A stretch of 64,000 nt of DNA from Trichobilharzia szidati. Its lineage: Eukaryota; Platyhelminthes; Trematoda; Strigeidida; Schistosomatidae. The translations under genes and the position numbers were made by a program. Positions 10,961 through 22,526 of the stretch are shown here, piece by piece; the first letter of the stretch is position 1; every line of letters starts with the position of its first letter. The notes beneath the pieces are model-generated. The model had not been told where the DNA came from, ran no database searches, and saw only the letters and a program-made list of their open reading frames with translations. The stretch is taken from positions 57,615,228-57,679,227 of the forward strand of contig OX235275.1 in the NCBI GenBank assembly GCA_944472155.2. Direction: 5' to 3'.

Positions 10961-11269
10961 TTATGAGAGTGATTAAGCTAGGTTGTCATTAGGACCTATT
11001 ATTCAGCGCGGCTTGTAATCATTAAAAAAGCTAAAAGTATGCTCCACTCTAAACCTCAAAGTTGTCTGTATGGACACATATGCACAAGGAGGACTAGCTG
11101 CACTTTGCATGTGGGTGTGGGAGATCAAATTCCGAAACGATTAAAAAAAAAGATGAACTTCGGAGAATTGATAGATTCAGGTAACAGACTACCTGCTTCA
11201 TCTTTGGCCTAACATCTAATCGGACAATCTAATCTAGGTTTTCAGTGACGTTGCCCTGTGATCTGATGT

Positions 11270-11420
11270 AGGTCTGTAGGATGTTTTAATGGCCTTTATG
11301 GTGCGGCATAGAGCGCAACAGACTTCACACTGGATTTGAAAATGTTGTTCTTATTTTTCATGCTGAGGAGTGCTGTTGATCTCCGCAGAGACTTTATTCT
11401 CAGTATCGACAAATATTCGG
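11270..11420 (-). pseudogene. Small RTE LINE fragment, minus
   Basis: The stretch 11310-11400 matches 10255-10330 (the KIRIFNSNV region and the codons before it), so it is a second, more decayed scrap of the same element type. The 360 bases after it up to 11780 contain nothing I recognise. Confidence 0.55.
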
Positions 11421-12639
11421 ACAACTTAAATGTGCTTCAGAAACCTGATAGATGGAGATGTTAGACTGCCCACGTCGTCTACAGATAAACACCTAATCAA
11501 TATGAACCACAAGATTGATGCTGAAATTGCTTTTAATGTTAATAATAAAAACGGTTAAGAGCGCTTATTGAAATACGCTAAGGCGATAGGCATTCATATT
11601 TTCAAGCCCCCCCCTCACTCTCTGTGTACAAAAACAGTTCATTATTACTCTTAATCCACTTTGATAAAATTTTCTCTGATTAGATAACCAAGCCCAGTGT
11701 GAATTACCCTGGGTGTTCTTAAATTATTCAGTCAGCCTTTATTTTGCATATAAATTGACTTGACAATTGATTATGCTCGAAATGTAATGCACAAAAACAT
11801 CACAGTTTTTTCAGACAATTTCTGTCTTTCTAACAACACTTTTAAAATTTATAAAAGTGATTCGATATTTTTAGCTTTCAAGAATTACTTTCTACCTGAT
11901 GAGCTGCTGAGATGCTATTTCAACTGATGACGACATTGCAAAACTCATATGACTGTCGTTATAAAAATATTTTTAATTCACTTGAGTTAACAGATTCAAT
12001 ACCTTTTTTTCAAATTCAGGTAGGTATCTGTCAATAAACCAGAAAAACATTCGACTGACGTCGATCACCTGAGTCAATAATTAAAGAAATTATTTCAACT
12101 CAGCGAGATTTAATTGAGCTTGAAATGTTCTTCACATACTTTAATCATATCGAAGATCAATCCAGTGACTGTTGATCAAGGATTATGAAAAATTATTTTA
12201 ATTAAAAATGACTATCTTATCTTTAACAGGTGATTCGTAATCCTGACTTCGACGCTAAACACCTTAATCCTAATTAAACAATAATCGAACTAGCCGTAAC
12301 CTAACCTTCAGGGAAAATCGAGTGAAAAAAATATCGAAACTGCTACGGTCGAAGTGAGGGTTATTCCTGAAACATCCTAAAAAACAATTCTTCGTCAATA
12401 TATCTTTCAATATCAAAGGAAAGACGTTCACCGTAGAATTAATCTTTTCAACTCTATCTCTATCAGAGTGAGAATGTGTGTAATATATATTCGAACATAT
12501 TGATTCAAAGCGAATAAACATTGAAATACCTACTGATTGTGTGAAGTATGGTATAGTCATTGCTTCACTGCTGTGCTCGTTGCTTGTAGGTTTTTTCATG
12601 TAAAAACTGAAAGAAGATTATTGAAAGAAATTACCTGCA

Positions 12640-12755
12640 TGATTTCATTCTGAGCTGCCATCGGTTATAGGATAACTGGAAAACCTGCGCTGGAGTACTG
12701 GTCAGCTGCTTCGCCAGCCTAGTTTGGAAAGCCTCAGCGGTACGCACCCACTAGC
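12640..12755 (-). repeat. Sm-alpha-like SINE 3' half, minus
   Basis: On the minus strand this is the hammerhead region and tail: GCGTACCGCTGAGG, a stem II remnant, GCGAAGCAGCTG, CCAGTACTCC and then the tail. Stem I (GTAC with GTAC) is still visible but the core is mutated. It abuts a plus copy at 12756. The pair is repeated in Y2 at 29325-29770. Confidence 0.6.
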
Positions 12756-13110
12756 AGTATGCTCACTAGCGACTGGTCCCACTCAGCTAGTTAGATATCT
12801 GAGGTTTCAGAGAGACTTCGCGATTAGTAGGGTGCAGCAGGTTGGATGTGAAAACAAATACCCGTGAACTATGACATTTCCTAGTTGTCACACCATGGCG
12901 TGACGCTGGCTAAATAGTCTACTAGCTAGCTCACCTTGTCACCAGAAGGTCCTGGGTTTGAACCTCATGGTGTGGGTGCTTACTGCTGTGGAATCTCGAA
13001 ATAGGCTGAAAAAACAGCTGTCCAGTACTCCCAGTTAATTTTCCAATGGTTCTCTAACCGATGTGAGCTTAATGATGAAATCCTGTAACCAATCAAATAA
13101 ATTCTTACAA
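12756..13110 (+). repeat. Sm-alpha-like SINE, plus
   Basis: The order is family 5' part, A-box-like stretch near 12908-12930, B-box variant GGTTTGAACCT near 12955-12965 and a hammerhead remnant at 12975-13035. The remnant keeps TTACTGCTG, ACAGCTGTCCAGTACTCC and a damaged core, followed by the tail. Confidence 0.6.
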
Positions 13111-14254
13111 ACCAATACCTGAAAAAATTGACAGATTTCATTGGGCTTTACAAGAGGTAGGTGGATACTGACTCCATTATCTGCAATTATGAAGAGAATT
13201 TACAAAACACTCCAGATTTTCTGAACATCTGCCACCGATAATCTAGTTCACATTAGAGAAGTAGTCCAACTCAAAAATATTCTTCATTAAGGTTCAACCA
13301 ACATGGCAAGAACATGATGGAACACTGGAATAAACATCCACAGAAAACTGATATGGATCAGATAACTAGGTTACTTACCCGGTTGGGTGCCCCTTTATGC
13401 GCATGAAGAAATTTAAATCATTTCACTTTGTGCTAAATATGGCGCTGAAGATGTTGCCCAGAAGGACAACAGAAATGTATATCGTGCTTCTTCAAATTGC
13501 AGAGGCAACGCTGATTTGCATCATAAATCCCAAACTCTGCATTTAGAAGACGTATGTTCAATCACCAAACCTACAGTGGAACCTAATATATCTTAACAAT
13601 GGGTACGCCATTTTTGCTTCTTATTTTGTTTGGTTAATTGTCCTGTTTTTTCTGCACTCCACCTTATTATATTTCTACGCTTTATTATCACTATTGCGCT
13701 CTATTCTGTCATTCAATTTTAATTGAATTCTAATAACCCTATTGACTATATTACTTCACTCAATCTACTTATTTGACTTCACTTCACTTTCCACTTGACT
13801 GATCTCTCCTGCAGAATGTACTCACCATCTAAAGACTTTAGTTGCAATGGCACACTTTTTGGAAATATATCTTTGGTTATTAAGACAATTTACTGTATAT
13901 ATATGAGTGTATAGCTACAGCATAATACCACTGAAAAGAGTTACCTTTGCTGAATATATTTTCCTTTATATTGACACTTGTTAGCTAAATACATCTTTAA
14001 AACGCCGACGGTTATTTCAAGTTTAATGGTGAAGACATTTATTCCGACCGTCTTACACTTTTTCTCCTCCTCCAGATGACCTCTCAAATGTCTCATATTC
14101 TTGTGTCCTTGTTACAACCTCACATTAAGAAGTAATCTTGAAAAGTAAAAATGTCAAGCTGAGGTAAACATTCAATGTCCATTAGACCATGGCTGTTTAC
14201 AGGACATTTTATCTACTTCAAGTGAGAATAAGTAACAAACGTTGTCCACAAGGT

Positions 14255-14540
14255 CAAGTAACATGGCCAGTTACTCTTTGGTGACGTTAGCTGGCGGTCG
14301 CCCTGTATATCATGAACTACTAGGAGTTGGAATTTATGCCTTACTGCACCAGCTGCCGGCTGGTTTACGGTCAATGAGCTTGTCTTGTAACTACGCAGCG
14401 TTGGTTTTGAATCACTGTGAGTGCGTATTGCTGAAGAATCGTGGACAAGGATGAAATAGCTCTATAGTATTCAAACATATCCCAGTGATCCTTTAACTAA
14501 TTCCACTTGGTGATCAGACATGTAACCGATCAAACTGCAG
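14255..14540 (+). repeat. Sm-alpha-like SINE, plus, degenerate
   Basis: The 5' part and a decayed tRNA-like region are followed at 14424-14485 by a hammerhead remnant with a good core: CTGAAGA (14430-14436), a GAAAT and a short stem III. Stem I pairs GTATTG imperfectly with TAGTAT. The Y2 counterpart is at 31210-31500. Confidence 0.55.
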
Positions 14541-14905
14541 CAAATTAACACTTAGAAAACTCATTACCATTACTCCAAAAATGATACTTTATTGATAAAT
14601 TATGTAATGAAGACAAAAAGGTTCAGAATAGTGAAAATCCATACATTTTCGTTTATTTCTATATTATTATTACTGAATGTACAGTTTAGGGTTCATAATT
14701 AAAGTCTTAATGACACTTGTCTTCATATTAAGTTGTCATGAGAATATTTTATCGTCTGGAGTGAGAGACGTAACTTTTTATATGTGAATTCTTCTTCTAA
14801 CCAATGGATTTCAACGCCGTAAATAAAGTCCTGTTCACAAAATATTCAAGGAAGGCAATAATCAGAATGGAAAGTATGGAGTTATTTCTGATAGTTCTTG
14901 TATTT

Positions 14906-14934
14906 GATATACATATATATATATATATATATAC
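14906..14934. repeat. AT dinucleotide microsatellite
   Basis: A run of AT dinucleotides. It is much shorter at the matching place in Y2 (31850-31860), showing length change after the duplication. Confidence 0.9.
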
Positions 14935-14948
14935 ATGTAAACGGAAGG

Positions 14949-15000
14949 AAACTCCTGAAGAGATTAACACCCGATGACGAAAACTCAAGTTTCAAAGCAG
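14949..15000 (+). ncRNA. Possible second hammerhead type in the Y unit
   Basis: CTGAAGA at 14955-14961 is followed after 17 bases by GAAAAC and a short hairpin AACTCAAGTT, then TC. The Y2 copy (31873-31925) keeps CTGAAGA, GAAAAC, a GCAA-capped hairpin and a possible CTT/AAG stem I. Y3 (54822-54865) keeps only the GAAAC/GTTTC hairpin. Stem II is poor in all copies, so this may simply be a conserved hairpin. Confidence 0.25.
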
Positions 15001-15479
15001 TGGATTCTATTCTTGCTACTGTAACAAGCATGTTGATGCAGTTTGAACATCCAATCTATGTTTAACTCATATAAGACGTAACTACAAATAATATATTATA
15101 GGGACATGACATAAAATTGATGTCGCCACACTTCTTTTGAACCTGTCTATAAAACGTGTTTAGAGTAGGATGAATCATTAAGTTTGTGGAAGCCCTGGTT
15201 GGCAGTTAGATACTTTTAACCAGCTTCATGCGTTCAAAACAACAATTCATCCTCATACTTAATCTTCTTTGGTAAACAGTGTTTTTATACCAGACAGGGT
15301 AGATGTACTATTATCTCTGCTATTTGGTTAAGTGATGATCTTCATTGTTATTTTAACCTTCAACATGTCCTTTTTACTTGACCTATTTTCTCACCTCTCT
15401 ACTCTTTAATAGTTTCACACGCGTATCCATGACAAGTACGTGGAATGTGGTCAGACTGCCCAAAATATGTTGCATCATC

Positions 15480-15660
15480 TTACTGCCTTGCCCAAATTCA
15501 TGAAGAGAATTATATCACGTTGTTAGACAAGATGTGACGTTTGAGAATCATTGACAGTCAGCTCCCATTGGAGTTCCAATCCAGTACTCCCTGTTTTCAT
15601 TGGTTATCTAACAGACATCAGTCAGTGGTCAAACTAGAAAAATTAATCAAATTCTCACAA
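15480..15660 (+). repeat. Sm-alpha-like SINE 3' tail fragment
   Basis: From the decayed hammerhead (TCCAGTACTCCC at about 15580-15591) through the family tail to the ATTCTCACAAA block. Y2 has the same fragment at 33340-33480, where homology breaks off. Confidence 0.5.
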
Positions 15661-16499
15661 ATGGACTCTAGAAAATGTGAAGTGACTTTATGAAGAGATT
15701 CGCTACATTAACTTTCAAATAGGCTGGTGAAACCTGAATGTTCTTACAAGTGTTTTGAAGCCAAAGTCGAACCTTGAATGCTACATAGTTACTGGGCAAT
15801 ATCCATCTAGATCTCGACTGGAAACCAGTCTGCCGTGTACATCACCGATGTCTTTGCTCCTAGACGAGTGTGACAGCGACGTTCGTATGCAGGATACAGT
15901 CTCGACGGTTGGACCTGTAAGAACATTTTTGATTTTTTTAGATAGTGTATACTTCTGAGTGGAGAAGCTTTAAAGTGTATATAGTGAGTGCATTAATGAA
16001 AACGAAATTCGGTTTGTCCTACTTTAATTCAGACTTATGTTTAACCAAGATCATATCTCATAAATGAGCGACAATGACAAGTATTATACCAGAACCAAAT
16101 TTATACGAAACCCAGACTGTGCGAAAATCCGATTCGGACCCTTCATTTTCCGTTCTCTCATGAACAAACCTATCACAAGCCTATAAATATCTGTGCGCCA
16201 TCATGAGTGCTTTTATTCCTGAGATCCTGATGTCTATTCAAACTCACTGAGCAACTGCAAATCTCATGTGTGGTAGAAGATTCGAGTTTCGATTAACACA
16301 AATCTCGAATCAGTCCGTATTTCTGTACTGTTCAGAGACTTCTACGCTTGTCACTTAAGCCAATTTGAAGTCTGTTGTCTCTACATACTGAAGATAAGAT
16401 GACACTGTAGGTAGGACAAACACCATAGGACTTTGTCAGGAAGGAATGAAATCAAACTGAACACATTGGTTGCTCACTGAATAGACATTCAAACCGTAT

Positions 16500-18018
16500 C
16501 AGATGCCATGCTTTCTTGTGGGATGCCATTAGAAAGCGATGAGTTAAGCCTTGTATTGTCACACAGAAAAAATCCTGTGGTTGGAAAATATTGGCTTGTA
16601 GTCAGCCAGGGACCCTGTTGATAGTGACAGCAGAGAAGCTTGTACAACCCTACGTTCTACACAAAATACAAGGAATGTATAATTATGATGTCTCATGAAC
16701 GCCATTCACATGTAAGATAATTAACGAGGGGAACGAGTATATCAGTAGTCATCTGAGAAACACTTCTACATTTCAGCCGACAGAGAGCATTTCATAAAGA
16801 AAATAATAATTTTACTCACTTGAATTTTAGAAACATATTACTAAAGTGAAAGAGAACCCACAAGGCTTTGTATACCATAGTTATATAAGAATCAAAATTA
16901 TTTGAAGCATAGTAATAAATTTTAACAACGCCTATTTCTAGAGTTTATTATTACAAAGAAATATTACTTGTGAATTATTTGCTATCACCATAAATCTAGA
17001 AAACTTCACATTGGTAAGGAATTAATTTTACATTACAATGAAAAACATTGATTATTCACCAGTGGTTTTACGACTAGGGTTCTCCAGTTCACCACCAGCT
17101 GCACAAGTGTCTTTGATTAGATCGCCGGCCGACGCAATTCTCATTATTTCTTTAAAAGTTAGTCAGGAAAGGAGATTAGGTTAATCGCAGAGCTAATAAC
17201 ACCAACTGACAGAAAACGTACCACTAACGAAACTTCAATTCTTAAAGATAGAGGCTCACTGTTATACTCAGAACGAATAAAAATTCAATAGAGGTAAAGG
17301 ATGCCAATTAATTGAGGCCTTTAAAAGTGTTTTGAGTCACATAGAGAGGTGTAAACCGCTCATCTGTGCTCTTTGAAATCTCAAGAATCAATATATTAGA
17401 AGTGTCAGTAACATAATTCCACTCTCTGTGATCTCCAAGATTCAGTAAATCTTCATCATTTTTCATACTATCCTTTCCCCCTAATTCTTCCCTATACCTC
17501 TATGAATTGTGAAAACTAGAAGCGTTGAAGTTTTGTGCAGAGTTTTGGGTGGAAAATGCAGTAAGTTATAATTATTACGAATAATGCTAGATTCTTAATG
17601 AGAGCAAATACATTTTGGCATTCTGCATAAGGATATTCTTTCATATGAGATCGGAATATCGTGAATAAAGCATGTAGTAGACTCTGCACAATCGCATTGT
17701 CCAACCGCTTCCAGTGGAGGGGAAAATCGGGGTGCAGTTAGGAAAAAGTATATTTGGCAGCAGTGTGACGTTTATGATTTAATCACCTTTGAAAAGATAA
17801 TTATTTCTGAGGTCTTCTTCTAACAGAATTTGTTTATTGCAATTGAGAACGGAAATACTCGTCCATCCTGAACTTTTACTTGTGTATTTCAGTCTCCTAT
17901 GTTTGAAAAATTATCAAACGCGTTATCAAAGCATTCCTAATACGATATGCCTGTTGTTTATATACCCTGTTTATTTTTTGTTTCAAAGGGACAAGAATTT
18001 AATAAACCTCCTTTCACA
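16500..18018. repeat. 1.6-kb tandem duplication in Y1, first unit
   Basis: This segment is repeated at 18105-19695 in the same orientation and occurs once in Y2 (33490-35045). Shared landmarks are the GCCATGCTTTC-like start, the SINE remnant near 17045-17285 and the end at the GACAAGAATTTAATAAACC block. The linker 18019-18104 is not shared. Confidence 0.75.
17045..17285 (+). repeat. RTE-tailed SINE, very degenerate
   Basis: A decayed tRNA-like head (17055-17130, with CGCCGGCCGACGCA at 17123-17136) is followed by the AGTCAGGAAAGG and GAGGCTAACAACCCC-like body and an end near AACGAATAA. Equivalent copies lie at 18660-18890 and 34080-34310, so it predates the duplications. Confidence 0.5.
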
Positions 18019-18104
18019 TACTCAGGATAAACAGCATAAGACAGACATGAATGAGATGAAAAACTACAAAATAAAAAATGTACTGAAGAGACCTTTTGGT
18101 GGTG

Positions 18105-19695
18105 TCATACGCCAGGCCTTCATGTGGGATACAATCAGAAATTGCCGAGTTAAGAATTGTATTTTCACATAGAAGAGATCATGTGACTGGAAAATATATA
18201 CTTGTGGTCATTTATGAACCCATCTGACAGTGATAGAGGAAAAGCTAACGCAAAGGATGTTTACTAACAATAATAATGAGATGATAATAAGGTGAGTCAA
18301 ATGCCTTATCTGAGATAATTACCGAGGGAAATGAGTATATCAGTAGTCATCTGAGAAACACTTCTGCATTTCAGGTGACAAATCACACTTCATAAATAAA
18401 ACAACAACTTAACTCACTAAAATTCTGTATACACGTCACTAAAGTGAAAGAGAACCAACATGATTTTGTATACTATAGTCATGTAGAATTTAAAATTACC
18501 CTGGTATTTGACCATAAAGATAAAATTCGTATAAAAGCTTCCGGAGAAAGATATTACAAAATGATGATACTTGTAAATTATTAACTGTCACGTTAAAACT
18601 AGAAAACCTCAAATAATTCAGGCATTTGATCTCATTTTGCAGCGAAATAAATTTATTATTGATCCGTCATTGTGCATCGATGGGTCGGCTGTAGAATCAT
18701 CTCCGGCTACACACCTGTTCTGGATTCGATTCTCAGCTGATGCACTTGTAGGCAATTCTTTAATAGTTAGTCAGGAAAATATAGAAGACTGGTCGTGAGG
18801 CTAATAACCCCACCTGGTAGAAACAGTACCACTATCGAAACTTCAGTGCCTAAAGATAGAGGCCTACTGTTGAACACAGAACGTAAGAAGAATATGATAT
18901 TGGCTAGGGATGGTCAGACCAAAACGAGGCACCAATTTATCGAAGCCTTGACAATTGTTTTGAGTCACATAGGAAGGTATTAACTGCTTTTCTGTGCTCT
19001 TTGAAATGTCTTCAACCAATGGTTTAGAAGTGTCAATAAGATAACCTCATTCTTTGTGATCTTCAAGATTCAGTAAATTTTCATCATCCTTCATACTCGT
19101 GTTATTCTATTTCATTATCCTTTACCACCTATTTCTTCTCTACACCTCTATGAATTGTAGAAAATCGAAACGCTTGATTTCTGTACAAAGCCTTGAGTCA
19201 AAAATGCGATCAATAATATTTACAATGTTTGATGTTAGCATGCTGATGAGATCAAAAACATTTCGACATTCTGTGAGCATATTATTCCATATGAGATCGG
19301 AACCCTTAATAAATGCCCAAAATATCGGTAATAAAGCATGTACTGGACTCTGTATAACCGCATTGTTCAACCGATTCCAGTGGAGAGGAAAATCGAGGTG
19401 CGGTTAGGTAAAAGTATATTTGGCAGCAGTTCGACATTTATGATTTAATTACCTTTGAAAAGATACCTTATTGAGACGTCGTTCTCTAACAAATTTTGTT
19501 TATTGTAATTGCGAAAGAAAATTCTGGTACACCCTGAACCTTTCCTTGTGTACTCTAGTATCATATGTATGAGAATTTATCAAACACGCTATGAAAGCAT
19601 TCCTTAAACGATATGCCTGTTGTTTAGACATCCTGTTTATTTGTTGTTTCCAAGGGACAAAAATTTAATAAACCCCGTTCCATATGCTCATATTT
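18105..19695. repeat. 1.6-kb tandem duplication in Y1, second unit
   Basis: The second copy of the 16500-18018 block. It carries its own degenerate RTE-tailed SINE at 18660-18890. Short frames, for example at 18795-18983, are not conserved in the sister copies, which argues against coding. Confidence 0.75.
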
Positions 19696-21489
19696 AGTTT
19701 TAGATTAACAATACTCACCGGAACCACCTAACTTGATCCCTTAAATATAAAATATAAAAATCGTAGTTAATTTGTAAAAATATCATTTTTCAAATGTTCA
19801 TAATACTGTCGTTTTGGTGTAATTCAACAAACAGAAGTGTTGAAGTGAGATTGCTGAATTCGGAACAATATGACCGTATGGTATTTTGGTACACGTTAAA
19901 AATGGAAACATTGCACATTGTACTTTTGTTTAAAACGATTCATAGTAAAACATACATATAACGTTGGAGTACAATGTAAAATACGGACTGCATTTAAACA
20001 CGGTTTATCTTTCCTACAATGGAAATTACCACTGAAAACTGGTCATTCTATATTTTTCCATGGTACATTTCCTGACAGACTTGTATCATCTGGAGAGCAT
20101 TTGAAAGTCAGGGATGACTGGATAGCCGATTTATCATTAAAGTTCATTTCCCTAGCTCCTAATCAGTAGGTGTAATAAATCATATCTTCACAAACTAAAC
20201 TTCTGATTGACTTGTAGAGTAAGAGCACAGATTGCATCCTGCGTTGAAAATGCTATCACATTTAAGTTAAATTGGCCTTACAGATCCTGTTTTATTCAGG
20301 CTATAATTACTACACTGGGTTAAAAAAACCCTTGAAAATTGAATAAAAGGTATTACAAATTCTTACATTAATCCATGATCGAGAAATCCCATGAGGTCTA
20401 CACTCATAAAATAAATTAGGCATAATAGAATACAATGTAATGTGTAAGTGAAAGTAAAGTTATGCATAGTATATGCAAAAAGCAATAACCACGATAAATA
20501 TGCAATGCAGACAGACAGGGTAGCATGATCAGACAAGAATATAATGTCAAATAATTTTGATTGATGTAATTCCAACTGAGAGTTTTCCTGGGCACACTTT
20601 TATGAAGGGTGTTCGAAGGCCAATATTAAATATTTACATACCCGAAATAAGGGACACTTTACTCTCAACTACTTACTAAACAGACAAGTGTACGTGTTGG
20701 AGAGAAATCAATGAAGCATTGCTCAGAACCAATAGTGCTGCCTGATTAGGCTGAGAAAACTTTAAGCAGTATCTTTGTCTTGCATCTTTTCTTATATATA
20801 TTGTTTTACAGATCCAATTGGTTTTCTCCAAAATTTGCTAGTGAATAAACTTATTGTTAATCTTCAGAATACTAGGGAGAGATGTTAAAAGGACAAAGGA
20901 GAAATTCTTGGATGTCCGATGGAAGCAATTTCGAGAATGGAGGTTAATTGCAAAATATTCTGAAACTTCACATTGATCTCTATGCAATGTAGAAACATTT
21001 TTATTCCTCTAGAATTCTTAAGATGTTTCATGAATAAGCCATTGGCAATTTCTCGTAAGGTTGGAACGTCACAACAAATGTGAGACATAATTGCCCTATA
21101 CAACGTACTTTTCTACTGCTCATTTCTGAGGCCTTTGTCATGTTTGATTCTCTCAGAGACCAAGACACAGAATGGAATCTGCATATCAAAAGAAGAATAG
21201 AGCATACAGTGGGTGATTTTGTGGAAAGGATGTGCACCAATTAATTTCTCCACAGTCTTTCCATTGAAACCGAGACACAACGAAGATCAGTAAATTATAT
21301 TCTTCTCGTACCTTCACTTCATAGCTGTACGGTTAAATAGTGTTCGAAACATGGTAGGCTTTCGTAGTGGAATCGGTTATTTCAATATGTTTAATGTATG
21401 TTGCGCTATTACATTGCACATCTTGGATAAATTACATCTGAAATGTTGTTCCAAAAGGAACTTCATGTCTTGAATCACTCATGACATTT

Positions 21490-21714
21490 AAAAGCCAGTG
21501 ATTAGGTAGCGTATGAGTTGTTTAGGGCTCGATGCCCGGCTAACGCACCCCTTAACATCGCTGAGCCGGGAACAAGTGCGGGAAATAGCAAAGATTGGAT
21601 ATAAGGCTAGCGACTCCGCACGGTAAAAATATACAAAAACTACTGCTACCAAAACTCCCAAGCCATTCATTCCACTTGGAACGCCGAGGAATAAAATAAG
21701 TAATAATAATAATC
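21490..21714 (+). repeat. RTE-tailed SINE, plus, head-deleted
   Basis: The right half of the tRNA-like head (GGCTCGATGCCCGGC near 21526-21540) is followed by the body, the tail CATTCCACTTGGAACG and AATAATAATAAT units. The Y2 copy at 38455-38690 keeps more of the head. Confidence 0.65.
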
Positions 21715-22201
21715 ATGCACAAATAAACATAAGTGGCAGATAGTTTACGATATTTACTGTCTCTTATGATTAGTTCTAATAAGACTCAAAAGGAGGACAA
21801 ATAAAACTCACTTGCCAAAACTGCAAAGTGTTCAATAATCAAGACAAACATTTATTATACAACGAAAACAGAGGGTATGCAACAAAGCAATAAAATGGTT
21901 TGTCAAGTTATTTCCTACGATTACACGTGCAAATCACTCAGCTTGAATCTAGGAACAAGTACTCCACTAGAATATTAGACCGAAACGAAAGATACAACGA
22001 ATCAGCCTTGACGCATTTTGACTATTCTTACTATCCGAAAAATCTCACCAGAGCAAAGACTGAGAAGTTTGAGATGTATTTAAAAGCGTTTATAGTTACT
22101 ACAGGTAAGGAAAATGAAAAATAATCCCAGATGTAAAGTCACAGAGTTTATAAGATTTGATAGTGTCGAAAATTCCCATATTATGAATTAAAAGTCAACC
22201 T

Positions 22202-22241
22202 GAACGAAGAATATTCTTTTCAATAATTTCTCTTCAGGTTC
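22202..22241 (-). ncRNA. Hammerhead ribozyme motif, left arm of foldback
   Basis: Minus strand: stem I GAAC/GTTC, core CTGAAGA (22237-22231), GAA, stem III AAGAAT/ATTCTT with no loop, and C at the cleavage position before GTTC. Stem II (22230-22222) is almost unpaired. It is the mirror copy of 22300-22339. Confidence 0.55.
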
Positions 22242-22299
22242 TTACAATTATAAAATATAATATTGTAACGACAACAAATATTATATTTTATAATTGTAA

Positions 22300-22339
22300 G
22301 AACCTGAAGAGAAATTATTGAAAAGAATATTCTTCGTTC
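22300..22339 (+). ncRNA. Hammerhead ribozyme motif, right arm of foldback
   Basis: Stem I is GAAC (22300-22303) with GTTC (22336-22339). The core is CTGAAGA (22304-22310), which fits CUGANGA, plus GAA (22320-22322). Stem III is AAGAAT (22323-22328) with ATTCTT (22329-22334), palindromic. The cleavage-site base is C at 22335. All fixed core positions I know of are present. Stem II (22311-22319) offers only about two weak pairs, so self-cleavage is uncertain. Confidence 0.6.
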
Positions 22340-22526
22340 AGATTGACTTTTAATTCACAGAGTTTAATTCGACGTTTCAAATCCCCCGGGATTATTATTT
22401 GCAAAGCTACTGATCCACATAACTCACCATTTAACGGAGTGGTCATCACTTGTTAACTATGTTGACTTCCAGCTTATTAAGTAGACTGAAGAAAAGAAAG
22501 TGGCCCTGAGGATAACAAGTCGAAAA

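Larger units (their letters stand above)
22151..22354. mobile_element. 204-base foldback insertion carrying two inverted hammerheads
   Basis: The insert is flanked by the 12-base duplication TCACAGAGTTTA (22139-22150 and 22355-22366). Y2 has no such insert at the matching place (about 39070-39110). Most of the insert is an inverted repeat: 22182-22266 is the near-perfect reverse complement of 22277-22357, with a spacer of about 10 bases. Each arm contains a hammerhead-type motif. There is no coding capacity. The inverted-arm arrangement resembles the inverted ends of the PLE at 22527-23592, so it may be a solo inverted pair of terminal repeats from another PLE family, related to the one ending at 9192. 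Confidence 0.75.

Noticed and set aside
11890..11945. Hammerhead from CTGATGAGC in Y1
   Set aside because: No GAAA follows and the Y2 copy at 28530 has lost CTGATGA.
17837..18172. Plus frame of 111 codons
   Set aside because: It crosses the junction between the two 1.6-kb tandem units and is not kept in the other copies.
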